Notes under the pieces: model-generated | Databases searched by the model: none | What the model was told of the DNA's origin: nothing | What the model saw: only the letters and a program-made list of their open reading frames with translations | Part shown: positions 46,330-58,736 of the stretch, piece after piece | How positions within the stretch are numbered: the first letter of the stretch is position 1 | Layout: each line of letters opens with the position of its first letter | Assembly: GCA_030248225.1 (NCBI GenBank) | Contig: JASANE010004959.1 | Span: forward strand, 1 to 64,000 | Length of the DNA: 64,000 nucleotides | Origin: Trileptium ribeirensis | Taxonomy: Eukaryota; Nematoda; Enoplea; Enoplida; Thoracostomopsidae | Direction of reading: 5' to 3' | Made by a program: the position numbers and the translations under genes

Positions 46330-48472
46330 CCCGACGATACTAAGGCTAGGAGATGAGTGGCTAACCACATGGGCATGCGCAGGATTTATGTTAAGAATTT
46401 ATATTTGTATGGAAAATGGAAGACCAGTTATGTTAAATCCGACGTTTCACTCAAGCCAAACTAAACGTCGTCAGTGCTCCCTCAATCTTTTGAATTCACC
46501 CATGGCTAACCGTAATGATTTGTTTTTTGCCTCCATGAATAAACTTTGAAACCCTTGCATCTAGAAGCTTGAACCGTTCTGTAATTGTTTATCAATTAAA
46601 CAAAATACAAGAAACATAAATTACAGTCCCTTCAGTAAAATTCTACAGTCGTATATTCCTGGATCCGCCCCAGTGGAGGGGGAAGGGCGCACCCAAGATT
46701 TTGTCTATTTTCTGATGTCGAACCAATAATGGAGGAATGCACTATCCATAGACGAGGTCCGAACTCCCAGGAAGGATAGCGGGCGGTTCAGAAGGGGGGC
46801 GTTTTCAGAGGCGATCAGCTGGTCTGCGGGTTAGGGGTGATAATTTGATTTTTTGTTACTCAAAATTATTTTGCCAATATTTTCCGAATATTGTTAAATT
46901 TTTCTCGCTATTTGTCCATTTTCCCCAAATTTTTGTTTATTATGCTCAAACTTTGCTCATTTCACTCCGTTTTTTGTCTATCTAACCAAAATGTTGTGCA
47001 TGACTTCGGCGCTGGGGGATAAGGACCCTCACGAGGTCATGGAAACCCCCAGGGAGATCGGTAGCGCCGAGAGGATGGTCTGACCATCAGGAGGATGATT
47101 TTCTGTCTTCCTATTAGCATATATATATGGACGGCGCCATCTGTCGCTTCGTTAAGCTTTGTTTTGTCTTTTTTACGTTGCAACAAACCGTAATTTAAGT
47201 TAATTATAATTTAGTTGACTGAGCAATTAGCCACACAGCACAAACTTCTAGACCTAAAAGTCCCTCAAATTTATACTTGTAAGCAAAAATCGAATCTTTT
47301 CTGTTACCGTAGGGGTCTTGAAGATGACGCAGACTAACCGGGCTATTTCTTCAGCAAACGGTTTCGAAATTCAGCTAATGGCGTGGATTAAGCCAGGATA
47401 TTTATAAGTTTTTGTTCCCTTCGAAATAAGAATGTAAAGTCTGAACTTGCCTCCCCTAATGTAAATCCTGCGCAGGTCCATTTCGTTACACCGCTACATT
47501 ATCCGAATGTAATTCGTGATGTCGTTGTACTGTACCTTCACCAATATTACCTATGAAAATTTAATACTGCATCTACAGGAATTTTATCTCCTAATATCAG
47601 TTAAATTTTTGAATTTGGAAAATTATTCCTTTAAAATAGGAAATTATACCTTCACTATAAAAGCGAAAACCAATGGGAAACATTTCCTAAAAATTAGAGC
47701 GGAATAGATATTCAGTATCAATTTCATTACTATTCAGGCAATTTTTACTTTACGGCTTTATTCTTACATATAGAGAAAATTTTTACTTATGGTAAATAAT
47801 AAGAATAATTTCCAAACAATATTATAGCAAAGGAAAATTTCCAAGATATTGAAAGAAATTTTTCCTTGTGATATAAAAAATATTTTCCAATCTATATAGA
47901 GGAATTTCGCAAATAAGAAGGACATAGCAAGCTAAAACGGAAATTTCGCAAATATAGACGAATATATTTTTCTTTAATGAATCACGGATATAATATCAGT
48001 TATTACGTATGCGAAGCAAAGAGGATTGAGCTTGGCCATTCTAAATCCAAACAGCATTAATACTGAAAAATACGTTTTGGAATCACTGTGATTACGTTGG
48101 GTTTGTCGCAAACAGTATAAATCACCACTTATCAATCATGAAAATTATTAGACGTGAGTGGGCAGAATGAACAAACAACTCAATCGTATGAGCAGGAAAA
48201 CACTCTATCGACAAGTTAAAGATAAATTTAAACTGAGGATTAAAAAATATCGACTCAATAGCAAAAATTTGACTCAATGTTTTTACTGCGTATAAAGCAT
48301 ATCGCATATTTAGGCTTCCATTTACACGAAGGTGGATCTATATATGCATTATTGTTGTCATTACTTCGTAGTTTGTCTATACAAACTGTTGTATTTTGCA
48401 GATATCGACTTATCTATCCGGACTTAACTGCTGTTGTTAGTTTGGATGTAATATAAAAGTTGTATTTTTCAG
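46330..48472. other. Intergenic, one G-rich/T-rich repeat
   Basis: 46660-47060 has a G/C-rich head (GATCCGCCCCAGTGGAGGGG) and then iterated TTTTnCC/AAATTTTTG sequence, as at 2883 and 26905. The rest is AT-rich with no gene seen. Confidence 0.45.
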
Positions 48473-48651
48473 AGACCTGGCATGGGTGCGTTAACTCTTT
48501 GTTACCTATTTGCTCAGATTCTTCACCAAAGTTCAACCACTTTTACTACGTCCTCGTTCTAGTACTATATTTCTGCGATGGCATGACAACTATTAAAGTT
48601 GTGAATCAGCGGTACTCTATTTACTGCTACAAGTGCTTGATACACATACAG
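48473..48651 (+). CDS. Candidate internal exon, unknown protein
   Basis: A clear acceptor (GTATTTTTCAG) and donor (ACATACAG|GTGATC) bracket a frame open throughout: TWHGCVNSLLPIC, SDSSPKFNH, a hydrophobic FYYVLVLVLYF, then CDGMTTIKVV and YCYKCLIHIQ. Six Cys in about 59 residues with good borders on both sides is more than expected by chance. No family recognised and no partner exon found. It lies about 2.6 kb upstream of the EF-hand gene on the same strand, so it could belong to an upstream gene or be an unrelated chance exon. Confidence 0.3.
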
Positions 48652-49863
48652 GTGATCGAAAGATAACTTTAGCATATATAATTAACAGAAATTTGTTATT
48701 GTCCTTATTAGGAGAAGCCATGAATCACAATTAAAAATCCCTGGTGTTCAAGATAGAAACCTGGACTTCATGTGAATCATGTGTACTAAAATTAATGTCC
48801 ATAATCTGTGAACATCTACTTGACGTATCCTACTATATTTCTTAAGTTATAAAGATATCTAATTTTCCGGTGATAGGGCAGAAAATATGTCCCAGGTAAC
48901 ATTCAAACTACCAAATACCCGGGTGCCCGGATGCCTGACTACTGTGCCCGGATTCCCGACGTACCCGGGTTCTTGATAAGTCGAAGAACAATTAATAGAA
49001 GCAATAAAGAACATTAAATAAAATTTGAACATTATGCAACACAATTCCTGTATCCTGTAATTTTGTCTCTTGATTTATTTGATTCTACTTTAGCGCTGTC
49101 GTTATAATGTGGATAGCCTTGAGCACAAAATAGATTGTCGACCGTTTATATAAATTCAGAACAAGAAGTGTTTGCAAACATAGAATTTTTGGTTTTAGGC
49201 TCTAACGATGAGTATATAGTACGCTGTGTGTGTTTATCTTCTATTTGTCATCACAACAGCGAATCCAGTATAAAAATAAAACAGTCGTAGTAGAACGATT
49301 GAATGTTAAAAAGGTTCACCAAAAATATATTCATCAGACTCTGTATATATTTTGATCATTTTTGGTATTTAACAAAAACTCTAAGACGATAAGCAGCTTC
49401 GTCGTCGAGTTTTGCTTTTAAATAAAATTACCAATTTATGAAAGCGCGTACTGCGTACTACACTAGCTTACACACTACACTGCGCAATTTAACTGTTTAT
49501 ATATTAATAAATTCAATATACCCTAAAGCGAAATTAAACAAAGTTATCGTTTGACCGCAATAATTTTTTTACTTACTTTTCAACATGTGTTGATTTAATT
49601 TATTTCAAGCAGCTGATTGTTTAATATACACTTATATCAGGAAGGACATTGCTTTAAGAGTCCTTTTTTCATTTTTAGCATGCTTTTAGCAATCTTCGAA
49701 TATATGTTTTGGAACAAGAAGACAGTTTAGCAACCAGCTTACTGTTACTGTTTCGTTTACCCTATGGGTAATTCGAAGAGTGTATTATGAAAGTTTTACA
49801 TCAGCGTATGATCCTGATTCGTGAACTTTGATTTATACAATGATGTTGTTTTTTGCAAAACAC
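48652..49863. other. Intergenic, one ACCCGGG cluster
   Basis: 48911-48972 carries TACCCGGGTGCCCGGAT, GTGCCCGGATTCCCG and TACCCGGGTTC, related to 44998-45115. The rest is AT-rich with nothing recognised. Confidence 0.5.
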
Positions 49864-50149
49864 CTCGTCCACCCACCTCACCATCGAAGGTTGGTAGAGA
49901 GCCACCCAATGTTTTCCGCAACGTCTTTGGAGGCCGGTAGTCGATACTCGTAAAACATCTTATAGGAAGCGTCTGAACCGCACCAAGGAACCTCGAAGGT
50001 GCATCAAATACCACGTCCTCCAGAACCGTGGGGGTATTAAGCCGAGAAACGGCCAGGTTATTGAACAAAGCCAAGTAGGTGCGCATACTCCCATAATTCA
50101 GTAACCGATCCAGGGACCTGGCTAATTTTTGTAAAGCAAGCGTTTTTGC
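49864..50149 (-). CDS. Candidate exon of an unknown gene or transposon
   Basis: On the minus strand, ATGTAG is followed by 95 open codons up to GAG|GTGTTT. The residues are mixed and well balanced: QKLARSLDRLLNYGS, YLALFNNLAVSRLN, FDAPSRFLGAVQTLP, DYRPPKTLRKTLGG, GSLPTFDGEVGGR. GC content is higher than the surroundings. An in-frame stop lies right before the acceptor AG, as is usual at a true exon edge. I do not recognise the family. A transposon-derived coding piece is as likely as a host exon. Confidence 0.4.
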
Positions 50150-50322
50150 CTACATCACTTAAAAACATAATTTTTTGTATATGTCACTATCGGTTCGGGC
50201 CGAGAAGTTGAAGTTTCACATGCTTCGAGCTAATGTGGCATCGAGTTTTACTGTTGCCGGTAGTAAACGATTCGTAAACTAAATGGATTCGAACTTTAAA
50301 ATAGCTATATGCTTTACCTTGG

Positions 50323-50585
50323 TCAACCCTTTCACTCTTTAACTAAAGTGTATTTCTTACAAAGTTGAAGAAGAATTTGCAGCAGCTGAGATTGAACCAG
50401 GATTGTTTGGCTCCGAACCACGTACACTATCCACTTCGCAATAGGACCTGCGGTTGTTCGGTTCATAAGAAACTTCGAAAACAGAAAGATATAAGAAACG
50501 CACGCTTTGCGACAAATTCTTTTAGCACATTTGTGTCGGAACGTACGCTGTGACATATGTATCACAGTTTGCTCTAAGGGGTTAA
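50323..50585 (-). mobile_element. Family C element, inverted copy
   Basis: Minus strand starts TTAACCCCTT and ends AAAGGGTTGA, the same terminal repeat as the 15267 copy. Inside are GAACCGAACAACCGC, an A-box-like GCGAAGTGGATAGTG and a B-box-like TGGTTCAATCTC. About 263 bp against 258 bp for the other intact copy. Confidence 0.65.
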
Positions 50586-51218
50586 GTGGATTCTTTTCCG
50601 GGTCTTATTAAAATTTAAATGTATCTATCTTTAAAAAGTGAAAGAATGCGACTGGTTTGTATGTTTTAAATATTGCCAATACTAATCTATCAATCTCAGC
50701 TCAATTTTAGCAGTATTCTGCTTCCAAATGTTATGGTATCAATCTTGGTGAATTTTCCATCATTAATCCGCATAAATTTTCCGTATTATTTCAGAGGTGA
50801 TATATACGACGCAAAATATAGAAACTAATTTGAATACTTGGTTTCTACGCTACAGAGTTTCGAAAATATTAAGAAATCTGATATATGACTCGTGATTTTA
50901 CCATTCCCGTCTACTTGTAAAACAAAAACATGGAACGTATATTAATTAAAAAGTTCATAAAATAGATTTCCTGAAGAAATAGTTAGAATCGCTCATGAAA
51001 TTTAGGTATATATAAAATACAGAAAAGAACTAGCATTTTGAAAAAAAAACCGCAATTTGCTGTGCTGTGAAGCGGTTGTTTGATCTCTTAAAATGCTTAT
51101 AGATATTCAAATAGTAAATATCTGTAGTTTGATAGAATTACGGTGGACATTGATTTATTTAAAAAATATTTATATTCAACCCCATTTCTGCACAATCACT
51201 AAACATAGCGCTGTTACG
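50586..51218. other. Upstream region of the EF-hand gene
   Basis: AT-rich. The coding frame is open back to 51093, so an earlier start or a further upstream exon joined near TTATAG (about 51106) is possible. No promoter element is recognised. Confidence 0.4.
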
Positions 51219-51348
51219 ATGTGTGACTCAAACTGTCCCAAGTCTGACGAATTTCGATGCAAATTCCAGGAACGAACCGGTAGTCAAGGGATTGACAACA
51301 TGACTTCATCGCAACTACTAGTGATTTGGGACAAATATGACCGTGACT
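51219..51348 (+). CDS. Calbindin/secretagogin-like EF-hand protein, exon 1
   Basis: First exon of a calcium-binding protein of the hexa-EF-hand group (calbindin, calretinin, secretagogin, calbindin-32), which buffer or sense cytosolic Ca2+. I chose the ATG before CDSNCPKSDEF because the residues upstream are AT-driven. The exon gives 43 residues and ends in phase 1 at GACT|GTAAGT. It contains the entering helix of EF-hand 1 (SSQLLVIWDKY) and the first three loop residues (DRD). With exon 2 the loop is DRDCNGYIEAQE, with all key positions filled (D1, D3, N5, G6, I8, E12). The N-terminal 28 residues have four charged and three Cys positions and no family match. Later exons for EF-hands 3-6 are not visible in the window. 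Confidence 0.75.
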
Positions 51349-52478
51349 GTAAGTTTATTAATCCATTTTTATACATGGAACGGTTTGTTATAATGTAAAA
51401 TCAAGATGGTCGTGATTTTAGTTGCCAGATTTTGTAAGTTTTGACATGCAATTAGGAGCAAATCCACACATGATGAACTAGAATAGAACATCAAAGTAAA
51501 CACTCACCGATAATGCGCATATTTTTATAAATCATCACAAACTTTTGTTCGTTCGTTGTGGCGTCGTAAAGAATTCCAGAACCAGTCCAGAATCAGTCCA
51601 ATGCGTTCTTTGGACTATAAGCTGCTCATGCTGCTGAACTAAACCCCTCTAATTTGCATGATGTCCCTGTTCCATTAAAAGAAAATGCTCTGCGACAGCT
51701 TCCGATTCTAGGCGACGTTCGCTTCGAGTTCGAAATTTTGAAAAAGTATGCATGCATGAAAGAGCATGCATACTGCCGCTGCGAGGTTCCAGGGAGTAGC
51801 CAAGGTCTAAGGTCAGCGGAGGGGTCATAGTGGGGATGGAGCCAGAGTCAGCTGGGAGAGGTCCTCAGAGAGATGCTGAAAAATGTAGCAGACGTCCCCC
51901 CAAATTTATGGGTTTTGAGGGGGTGATTCGCACCAAGAGGTATGGTGGTATTCAATGTGTGGTACACCAGGGACTGGGGGAACCCCCTGATCCACTACCC
52001 GGATTTATGTCATATAGTGAAATTTAATCATACGATTTACGCAGGTTCTTAGATAGTTACTTGATTTGTCGACGGTTTTGTTCACAACAGAACAAAAACT
52101 TGTCCTATAGTATTCTGCTCATCAAGATTGCAACACTGCTTCTGCCGAGTTTCGCCTTTTAAAATGTTCAACGCCATCCGTTCAGAGCCAGACATTAAGC
52201 TCGATGGCTCAGCAAATACGCAGCGATTTCCGTAGTATGCAGTAAAATAAATAAACAAGTATATACTAGCTTGCTTTGTCTGAAATACAACAGCATACCT
52301 AAATATATATAGCACCGCAAGAAACTTCAGTATTTGTTTGCTAGAATCGACCTATTCTCATAAGTCCGAAACATAAATCCAAGTGTAAATTTCCTATAGT
52401 TTCAGGGTAATTTTTTCAATTTCGGTGCTGCACAGCTATTTTGAACTCTAATAATATGATGTTTTGACGCCGATTTAG
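51349..52478. other. EF-hand gene intron 1 with a G-rich repeat
   Basis: A GC-rich repeat lies at about 51795-52020 (AAGGTCTAAGGTCAGCGG, GGGGTCATAGTGGGG). It resembles the block after the MITE-A-like end at 3229-3300. The 65-codon frame in it is not a gene. Otherwise AT-rich. Confidence 0.45.
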
Positions 52479-52558
52479 GCAACGGATATATCGAAGCACA
52501 AGAACTTGACGACTTTGTTCGTGATTTTGTGTGTAACATTGGAGATGTTGCAAATTGT
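52479..52558 (+). CDS. EF-hand protein, exon 2
   Basis: Acceptor GATTTAG, donor TGT|GTAAGT. Two entering bases complete Cys (t+gc), then NGYIEAQELDDFVRDFVCNIGD in frame, leaving in phase 0. It supplies the rest of calcium loop 1 (N5 G6 Y I8 E A Q E12) and the exiting helix ELDDFVRDF, close to the ELdnFlrdl pattern of the calbindin/secretagogin group. The linker to EF-hand 2 ends VANC. Confidence 0.8.
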
Positions 52559-52864
52559 GTAAGTTGTATTAACATTTAATCCTGGTTCAAAGCTTGAACA
52601 GGGCATCGGGCCTGGTTTTAATATTTAGTCTGATCAGCAGTGATAACGTTTTTCGTTAATTATTGTAAAATTTCGAGTGCCAAGGAGTTGAAATTTTTGC
52701 CTCGAATATATTTTCATTTTTTAAGAACACAGCGATTTAGCGAAAATACATTGCATGTTCACTATTCTTGAAGAGTCTGTGGATAAGGAATTTGTTTATT
52801 GGCATCGAAGACAGCTTCTGTATATATACCGTTACACAGCCGTACCACAGTCTCATTGGCTAAT

Positions 52865-53060
52865 GTAACCTGTAGGGGGAAGTGAAATGCATGCTATGCC
52901 GTTCTCGATATACAAAGACTAAGCCTTAGTTTTAGCCTAAGCTAAGGTCCTTATACGAACCATGTAATAAACCGAAGCCTAAGGTGAGAGGCTGCCCCCC
53001 CCGAACCACCCGCCCTAAGCTGTTCTTTTTTCTAACGTTATAACGTCCGGCCCATTAAAG
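52865..53060 (+). mobile_element. MITE-B copy
   Basis: TAACCTGTAGGGGG start, GCCGTTCTCGATATAC, CTAAGCCTTAGTTTTAGCC, CGCCCTAAGCTGTTC and CTAACGTTATAACGTCCG near the end. Confidence 0.75.
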
Positions 53061-56050
53061 GTGACATGGGTCCTCTCATCCATACGAATGAAGTTTGTAC
53101 TGCAATGCATGGACGTTAGGTATCAATGTAGTTTATTGAGCTTATAATAACTATTGGTCAGTACGTTCGTCAAAAGAATATTTACTGTGAAACACAGCAA
53201 ATCGTATTGTCCAAAAATCACTCTTCCATGATAAAATACTCTTAGGTATGATTTATCGTATATTTATATATGTATGCATTCATGACACAGAAGTTTCACG
53301 GCACATACGCAGGAGCATTAAACCTTGGACAAGTTTTGAGTGAAAAAGTAGTTTTATTCAAATAAATACATTTCTAATTTGTTCAACAAACGGTTTGGAT
53401 TTCGTTAATTCTTCAAATGCTGCTATAATCCGATAGGTTGAGTATAATGTCATGCGTTATACGGAATTTTACCATGTATTTTTATCGAGCTTTTTTGTAT
53501 ATGAATTTTGTAGTGTATTTTCTAGCGAGTTTGTATCTGGGACATACAAACGTGTCATCAGTTGACGAAATCCCAGCTACTGTCGCACGATTAAAACATA
53601 GCTATCCTAATGTTGTCGGTTCTTAAAGAGTTCTAAGGTTCTAAAAATCCAGTCTGTTTAAGTATATATTCTACCAAAAATACTTAAATCTCATTGTTTT
53701 ACTGGATTTGGTGCATTATGTGCATTAGTATTCCGGTTACTTTTTGGTCGACGACTGTCTTCACCACAAAGGTTATTTTCATGGTAACTATTTTGTAAAT
53801 AGTATCGATATTTCTCAACATACCCGTTTAACGATTGAGTTATAAGCTTGTATTGAGCACAGTAATGTCGAAACTAGGATGTTGTCAGTCATGTGCTCGA
53901 AAAAATTAGCAGCAAGCAGCTTTCACCCCACTGATTACTTAATTATGCGTAATTTACAACAGGGATAGTTGATGAAAAGATATTCTTTGGTGTTGGGTCT
54001 TAACTTATTACTGATTTTCCTAAAGGAATAACAAATGACAGGTCAGTCCTCGGTGCCACGACCGTTTGTATTTACGATCTTGCGAAAGCTTAATTTTCGA
54101 ATCGTTGACTAAAGCTCGAAATTTAGACTTAAGCACAGTTATGCAGCGCAATTACTAGTTCCAGGGCATGGTTTCACAAATGTAGATTAATTTATTGCTG
54201 GGTTTTAGCGAAAAGGCACTAGAATTGTTAGATAACTTTATGGTAACATGAACATAAGTTTACTATCAGCTTTGGGATGGGCGATGCGTGTGTCACCTAA
54301 AAGAACTGAAATTCGCAGATATTATGACCTATACTTGATTCACTGGAAAAATATTAAAAATGACTGTATACAAGGTCCTCGCTGAAATTTTGAACTAAAT
54401 TTGCCACAAAACCAGAAATACCTCGTACTATTGGAAAAAAGCATTAAAAATGGCACTAGACAAGGTTGTAAGGTATTATGATTATAATATTATAATTAAT
54501 AAAAACAGGACATATTATATCAATTTAGAGATTCCACATTTCCTCCTAATTCGTACCAAGTGATACAGCAACTCTTGAATCGAACTGTTAACAAATTTCA
54601 ATTTTTGAAGCTCGTGCAATCAAACTGAGGCACGGAAATACCTGTTGGAACATTTTATCCGACGATCCGAATATCCGTTGCTGAGTTATGACGATAAAAA
54701 CTAAAGAATTATTTACACCAGTTGTGTGATCTTAATTAAATGAAATAATCCCCTACTACCTACTGCAATTTGGATTCAGTTCGGTCGATAATAGTTATGA
54801 TCTCGCTATTCCCTGAATCTAATTCATACCATAACACAATATATAGTCGCTTATGATGCGAGCTTGCGAGCTCATTCAGAAATCATTCACAGGCAAATAT
54901 ATGCTATTTTAAATAAGATTTTACAGTATAAGAGTCATAAAATTAGAAATCAAGATTGAGGCGATTCAAAGGAAATCTAACAGATTTATATTATATTACG
55001 ACTGTATAGTTACCAAGCTATTATTACAGTAGTACATGCTGAAGACAAGAGGCTGAACTTTGTATAGAAAGCTAGAGTCGAAACAAATTGTAAACTAGAC
55101 GTCAATAAAATGATTTTGTTCAGGGTTTGACTTCAGTTAACATTCGAGATGTTTGGTATTTTGCTCGTTGCAAAGTGATTTTTTCCTGTTGTAAAAAGTA
55201 TTAATATCAAAACAACAAATTTTTTTGACATCGAAAGGTTTAAGTTCGCTAAAGCTATAGATTTTCGATTAAAATTTACGACAGACCGCATGTAATGCGT
55301 TGACATTTATAGAAAGACAGAAAGCTAAACAACTTGCTAGAACCGACTTTTTAAATGGATGGAGTAGCTACGGAAAACTGGTATTGGTAGCTTAACTGAA
55401 TATGTAAATGAGTTAGGCAAGAACTTATTGTATATACGGTCGGATATTCGAAACGTTCAGCCACAGTTCACTTTATTATTGGGCGTTACGCTGTGAAGCC
55501 GTCAACTATGCTGGATCGCCGAATGAAGAAACCACCAGAAGACTGATCTTATTTTGTAAGCACAAGACTTTTAAGTGTTAAATAGAAGTGATAAACTGGC
55601 GAGCCTTCTGAAGATTAATCGATGACCGACTGACTGAAGATCAATATCGTTGAATGAAAACTTGATTATTTTGACTATATTATCGCAGATAAAACAGCAA
55701 ACAATAATAATCATTATACTTATAATATTGTCAGAAACAGGCTTAAAGTTCTACCAATTATTAGCATGAGTAAAGCAAGACTTGATTTTTTTATATTGGT
55801 AATGATATGAGACTTTAAATGGGTGGTCAACAGCTTGATAACAAATTTATTATCTTCAGTATTATTGCTATTATTAGTATAATTTGTTTAACTTTATCAC
55901 GTTAACTGTGTGTATATATTTGTTTGTGCAGTCAGTACAGTTGGTAAGTTCTATTTTTGTTCAAAGTAAATAAAATTAATGATTAATTAATAATTATTAA
56001 CAACAATTAAGTATTAATTACATTGTAATTCAAATATATGATGATGCGCG

Positions 56051-56520
56051 AGTAAACTTAATGTGACCCTGCCAGCCATCCTATTTTGTATTTTTGGATA
56101 AAATTTGTTACGGAATGATTTTTGATCAATTGAAATTCGGCATAAATCTGTTCGCTAACACAGTGTTCTAGGGATTGAAACCTAACCCTTTTATGTTCGC
56201 GAAAATCTAAGTAAAATTACACAAATTTTTGAGAACAAAAATTTGTCGATTTGATTGTGACGTCAATTTTGCATTAGATTTGTTCGCGAACACTGTATAA
56301 TTCAAATTATAATGATAATGTTAGGGAACAGAATGTCTGCAAACTAAAATCGCCGAAATTCTGTTCGAACACAAAGTCTAACTTCTGGCACTCGAATTTG
56401 ATTTTGTAAATTTTCAGTTAGCGAAAAACCGACTGAAATTCAGTCTTTTTCTGTAACAAGGGTTTCCGATTCGATATCAGTTATTACAAAATAGGATGGC
56501 GAGGTCTCCTTAAGTTTACT
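56051..56520. mobile_element. MITE-D inside the left arm
   Basis: Starts AGTAAACTTAATGTGACC and ends (inverted) AGTAAACTTAAGGAGACC. The terminal repeat continues through CCATCCTATTTTGTA, about 36 bp imperfect in all. An inner perfect palindrome (ACAAATTTTTG-AGAA-CAAAAATTTGT) lies near 56219. The other arm carries the same element at 62010-62482. Confidence 0.75.
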
Positions 56521-57693
56521 AACGTATGAATCGAAGATTTTTTAAATTCTAAGCAACATTTTTTGGAATTTTGGGATGGTTAACGGCTTAGGCTTATGTT
56601 AAGGCTTACAGTTCCGCTCCTTCATCCATTAATCGATTTAGCTAAATGTATATACTATTTGACATAGCTAGCTAATTCAAACGCTATAGAAAATTATATG
56701 TAGTTTATTGAGAAAAATTTTTCAAAAATTTTCTATACTATCGGGGAACCACCGTCGGTAACACAAAATAAGAATGTCATAAATAATGTTAAAGTAAATA
56801 TTTTTCTGAGCCCTCTTCCCCGGCTGAGTGGAACGGTGCCAAAACTATTCTGTATCTTCAAAATTGACCATTTCTTTGCGGGGGGCTAACCGAAAAGACG
56901 CATGTTGTGTTATTTCTGTTAAATTTATTGAATTTGATTGTAATATCCGTTTACTAATAATATGTATCTTCACAAATTGTATTACAGTTTGATGGCAAAT
57001 GTGTAAAAAATTGTGCTCATAATCTAGAAAAATTCTGTGTCGTTACGTATATGTCTGTAATTATTATTGAACATATAATCAATCCTCGTATAATATAACG
57101 CAAATCCTGCAATCAGTAAAATTATACTTTCTATACGCAATGTTTAGAGATCATGATGTCTGTAATACGTGTAACACTGTAAATGGATGTCATTATTACC
57201 TGCACACGAACCACCGCTTTACTATATAGATTTGAACCCACGACAGAAATCCTTCTATATCATCACTAAAATATGAATGGTAGGTGTTGTTTTTTGATAT
57301 AAAGGGTCCTAAGGAGTTGAGATTCAGGTTGAATTTTAACCATACCCTTAGTCTTATTCTCAACAAGTAACCATTTTTCTTCCAGTACTTTCGGCGACAG
57401 CTGCGTAAAGCGAAATGTTGTAAACCAAAAAGGTTGTCGTGGTTTATTGTGATTAAATTATTCATTTTTGAGTGGTTGTAGTATTTAAGTGTATAAAATT
57501 TAGTGGATATTTTTGTCCGTACTTTAGTTTGACTTAATAGCTCTGCAACAAATACAAAAATTTACATTTATCTTTTTAGTAATTTTTGTGGTTAATTCTG
57601 ATATCTTCAAAGAATCTTGTTTTCGTTATAAAACATGTATATAATTGACATGAAATAAGTTATATGTCGACATAATTTTCACATAAAATTTAG

Positions 57694-57786
57694 GACTTGT
57701 CACCGGCTGTACTGAACAACATCAAAGCGGATTTTCTTGCTGTACAGTACGACGAGAATAATGATGGTAAAATTGAAATTAAAGAA
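57694..57786 (+). CDS. EF-hand protein, exon 3 (EF-hand 2), left copy
   Basis: Acceptor AAATTTAG, donor GAA|GTAAGT, phase 0 on both sides, 31 codons. It reads DLSPAVLNNIKADFLAV then QYDENNDGKIEIKE. The loop DENNDGKIEIKE is a complete calcium site (D1, N3, D5, G6, I8, E12). It follows exon 2 in frame and gives 101 residues so far. Compared with the opposite-strand copy at 60750-60839 it has one extra residue just before the loop (LAVQYD against LAAYD). This shifts the hydrophobic positions of the entering helix away from the usual -5/-4/-1 pattern. The left copy may be the altered one. Confidence 0.8.
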
Positions 57787-58736
57787 GTAAGTGAAAAAAG
57801 GAAGTAAAGTGTTCTTTGGGGTTTGTTTACGTGTAATATTGCGTTTTTGGTAAGGTGAAGAAGCTAAGAAACGAATATGGATATCAATTTGTATATTCTC
57901 GGTGCAAACGAACTGTTTTCAGTCTATTAATGCATTTCTTCAGTTGTAATACCATTAAATCTGCAAGAGTGTAGCATGTGTGCGTTGAGTGCGGCTGTTC
58001 CATCTCATATCAACTCAGTTAGTAAGAATATAAGTGCGCATTACGAAATGTACATGTGTTTCATTGTCCGGGAACTTGTCACTTAATCTCTTGGAAACCT
58101 TTAATATATAATCCAGTCATATCAATTTTGAGCCCCTCACCCGTCGGGCTACTTGTTTCCAGGCATAATCTGCACATATATATTTTGAATCTAAGAATTC
58201 ACATTTTTTATGGCGGATAAGGTAATTTTATACCAAGTAATTAATATTTTTATTTATTTATTAATTTTTGTATGATGTCAGCCCATTCTGCGGAAGTAAC
58301 CGATTTATTACAGACACGAATTCTCACAGTTTCGCATCGTCAATGCTGCTGCCCACTCGTATCAAAAGAGTAAAATAGTGTTAGCGGTGAAACAACATTT
58401 TTATGATGTGCTTGTATTGAAATATATAAGACAGCTCTTTTTTAGACGTTTCATACACTATGTTCAACAGTCTGTTAAACAGCTGGTAATTAACGAAATG
58501 GAATTTATAATTTGCGCAATTCCTTTACTGTATATGACGGGTTAGATCAACTTTCGGGCATTTCTTTTCTTATGCACTTATTGCATTGTAAATTTTAAAC
58601 TGCGAAACCGCATATTTAATTTCACATTTATATGCATACACTTTGATGTTATAATATACGATTTATTATAATGTACGCTAAACTAAACAGAAAGTTTTGC
58701 GATTTTTCTCCACAGTTATATACTTTTCCCTTTCGA
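57787..58736. other. Intron after exon 3, inner part of left arm
   Basis: No exon 4 was recognised between here and the arm's inner end, nor in the spacer. The exons for EF-hands 3-6, if they exist for this copy, must lie beyond the window or are lost. Confidence 0.5.

Larger units (their letters stand above)
52559..57693. other. EF-hand gene intron 2 (5.1 kb)
   Basis: Contains a MITE-B copy (52865-53060) and the outer part of the left arm of the inverted duplication from 54526. An open stretch after TTTTCTAG ends at a stop at 53626 (LGHTNVSSVDEIPATVARLK). It is exon-like but unsupported, and could be an alternative terminal exon. The rest is AT-rich. Confidence 0.5.
54526..58736 (+). repeat. 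Left arm of giant inverted duplication
   Basis: Reads as the reverse complement of 59803-64000, with few differences in the inner part and scattered substitutions and small indels further out. The inner break is sharp: both arms share TATACTTTTCCCTTTCGA and then diverge. The outer end is not known because the right arm reaches the window edge while still matching (TAGAGATTCCACATT). Contains exon 3 of the EF-hand gene and a 470-bp MITE. Confidence 0.95.

Noticed and set aside
45819..46343. 174-codon open frame
   Set aside because: Produced by the 23-bp array, which cycles through all three phases without a stop.
57196..57465. 89-codon minus-strand frame in the left arm
   Set aside because: The right-arm counterpart has an early in-frame stop and other frame differences, so the frame is not conserved between copies. 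A shorter alternative frame (LSPKVLEEKW) is open in both but unsupported.
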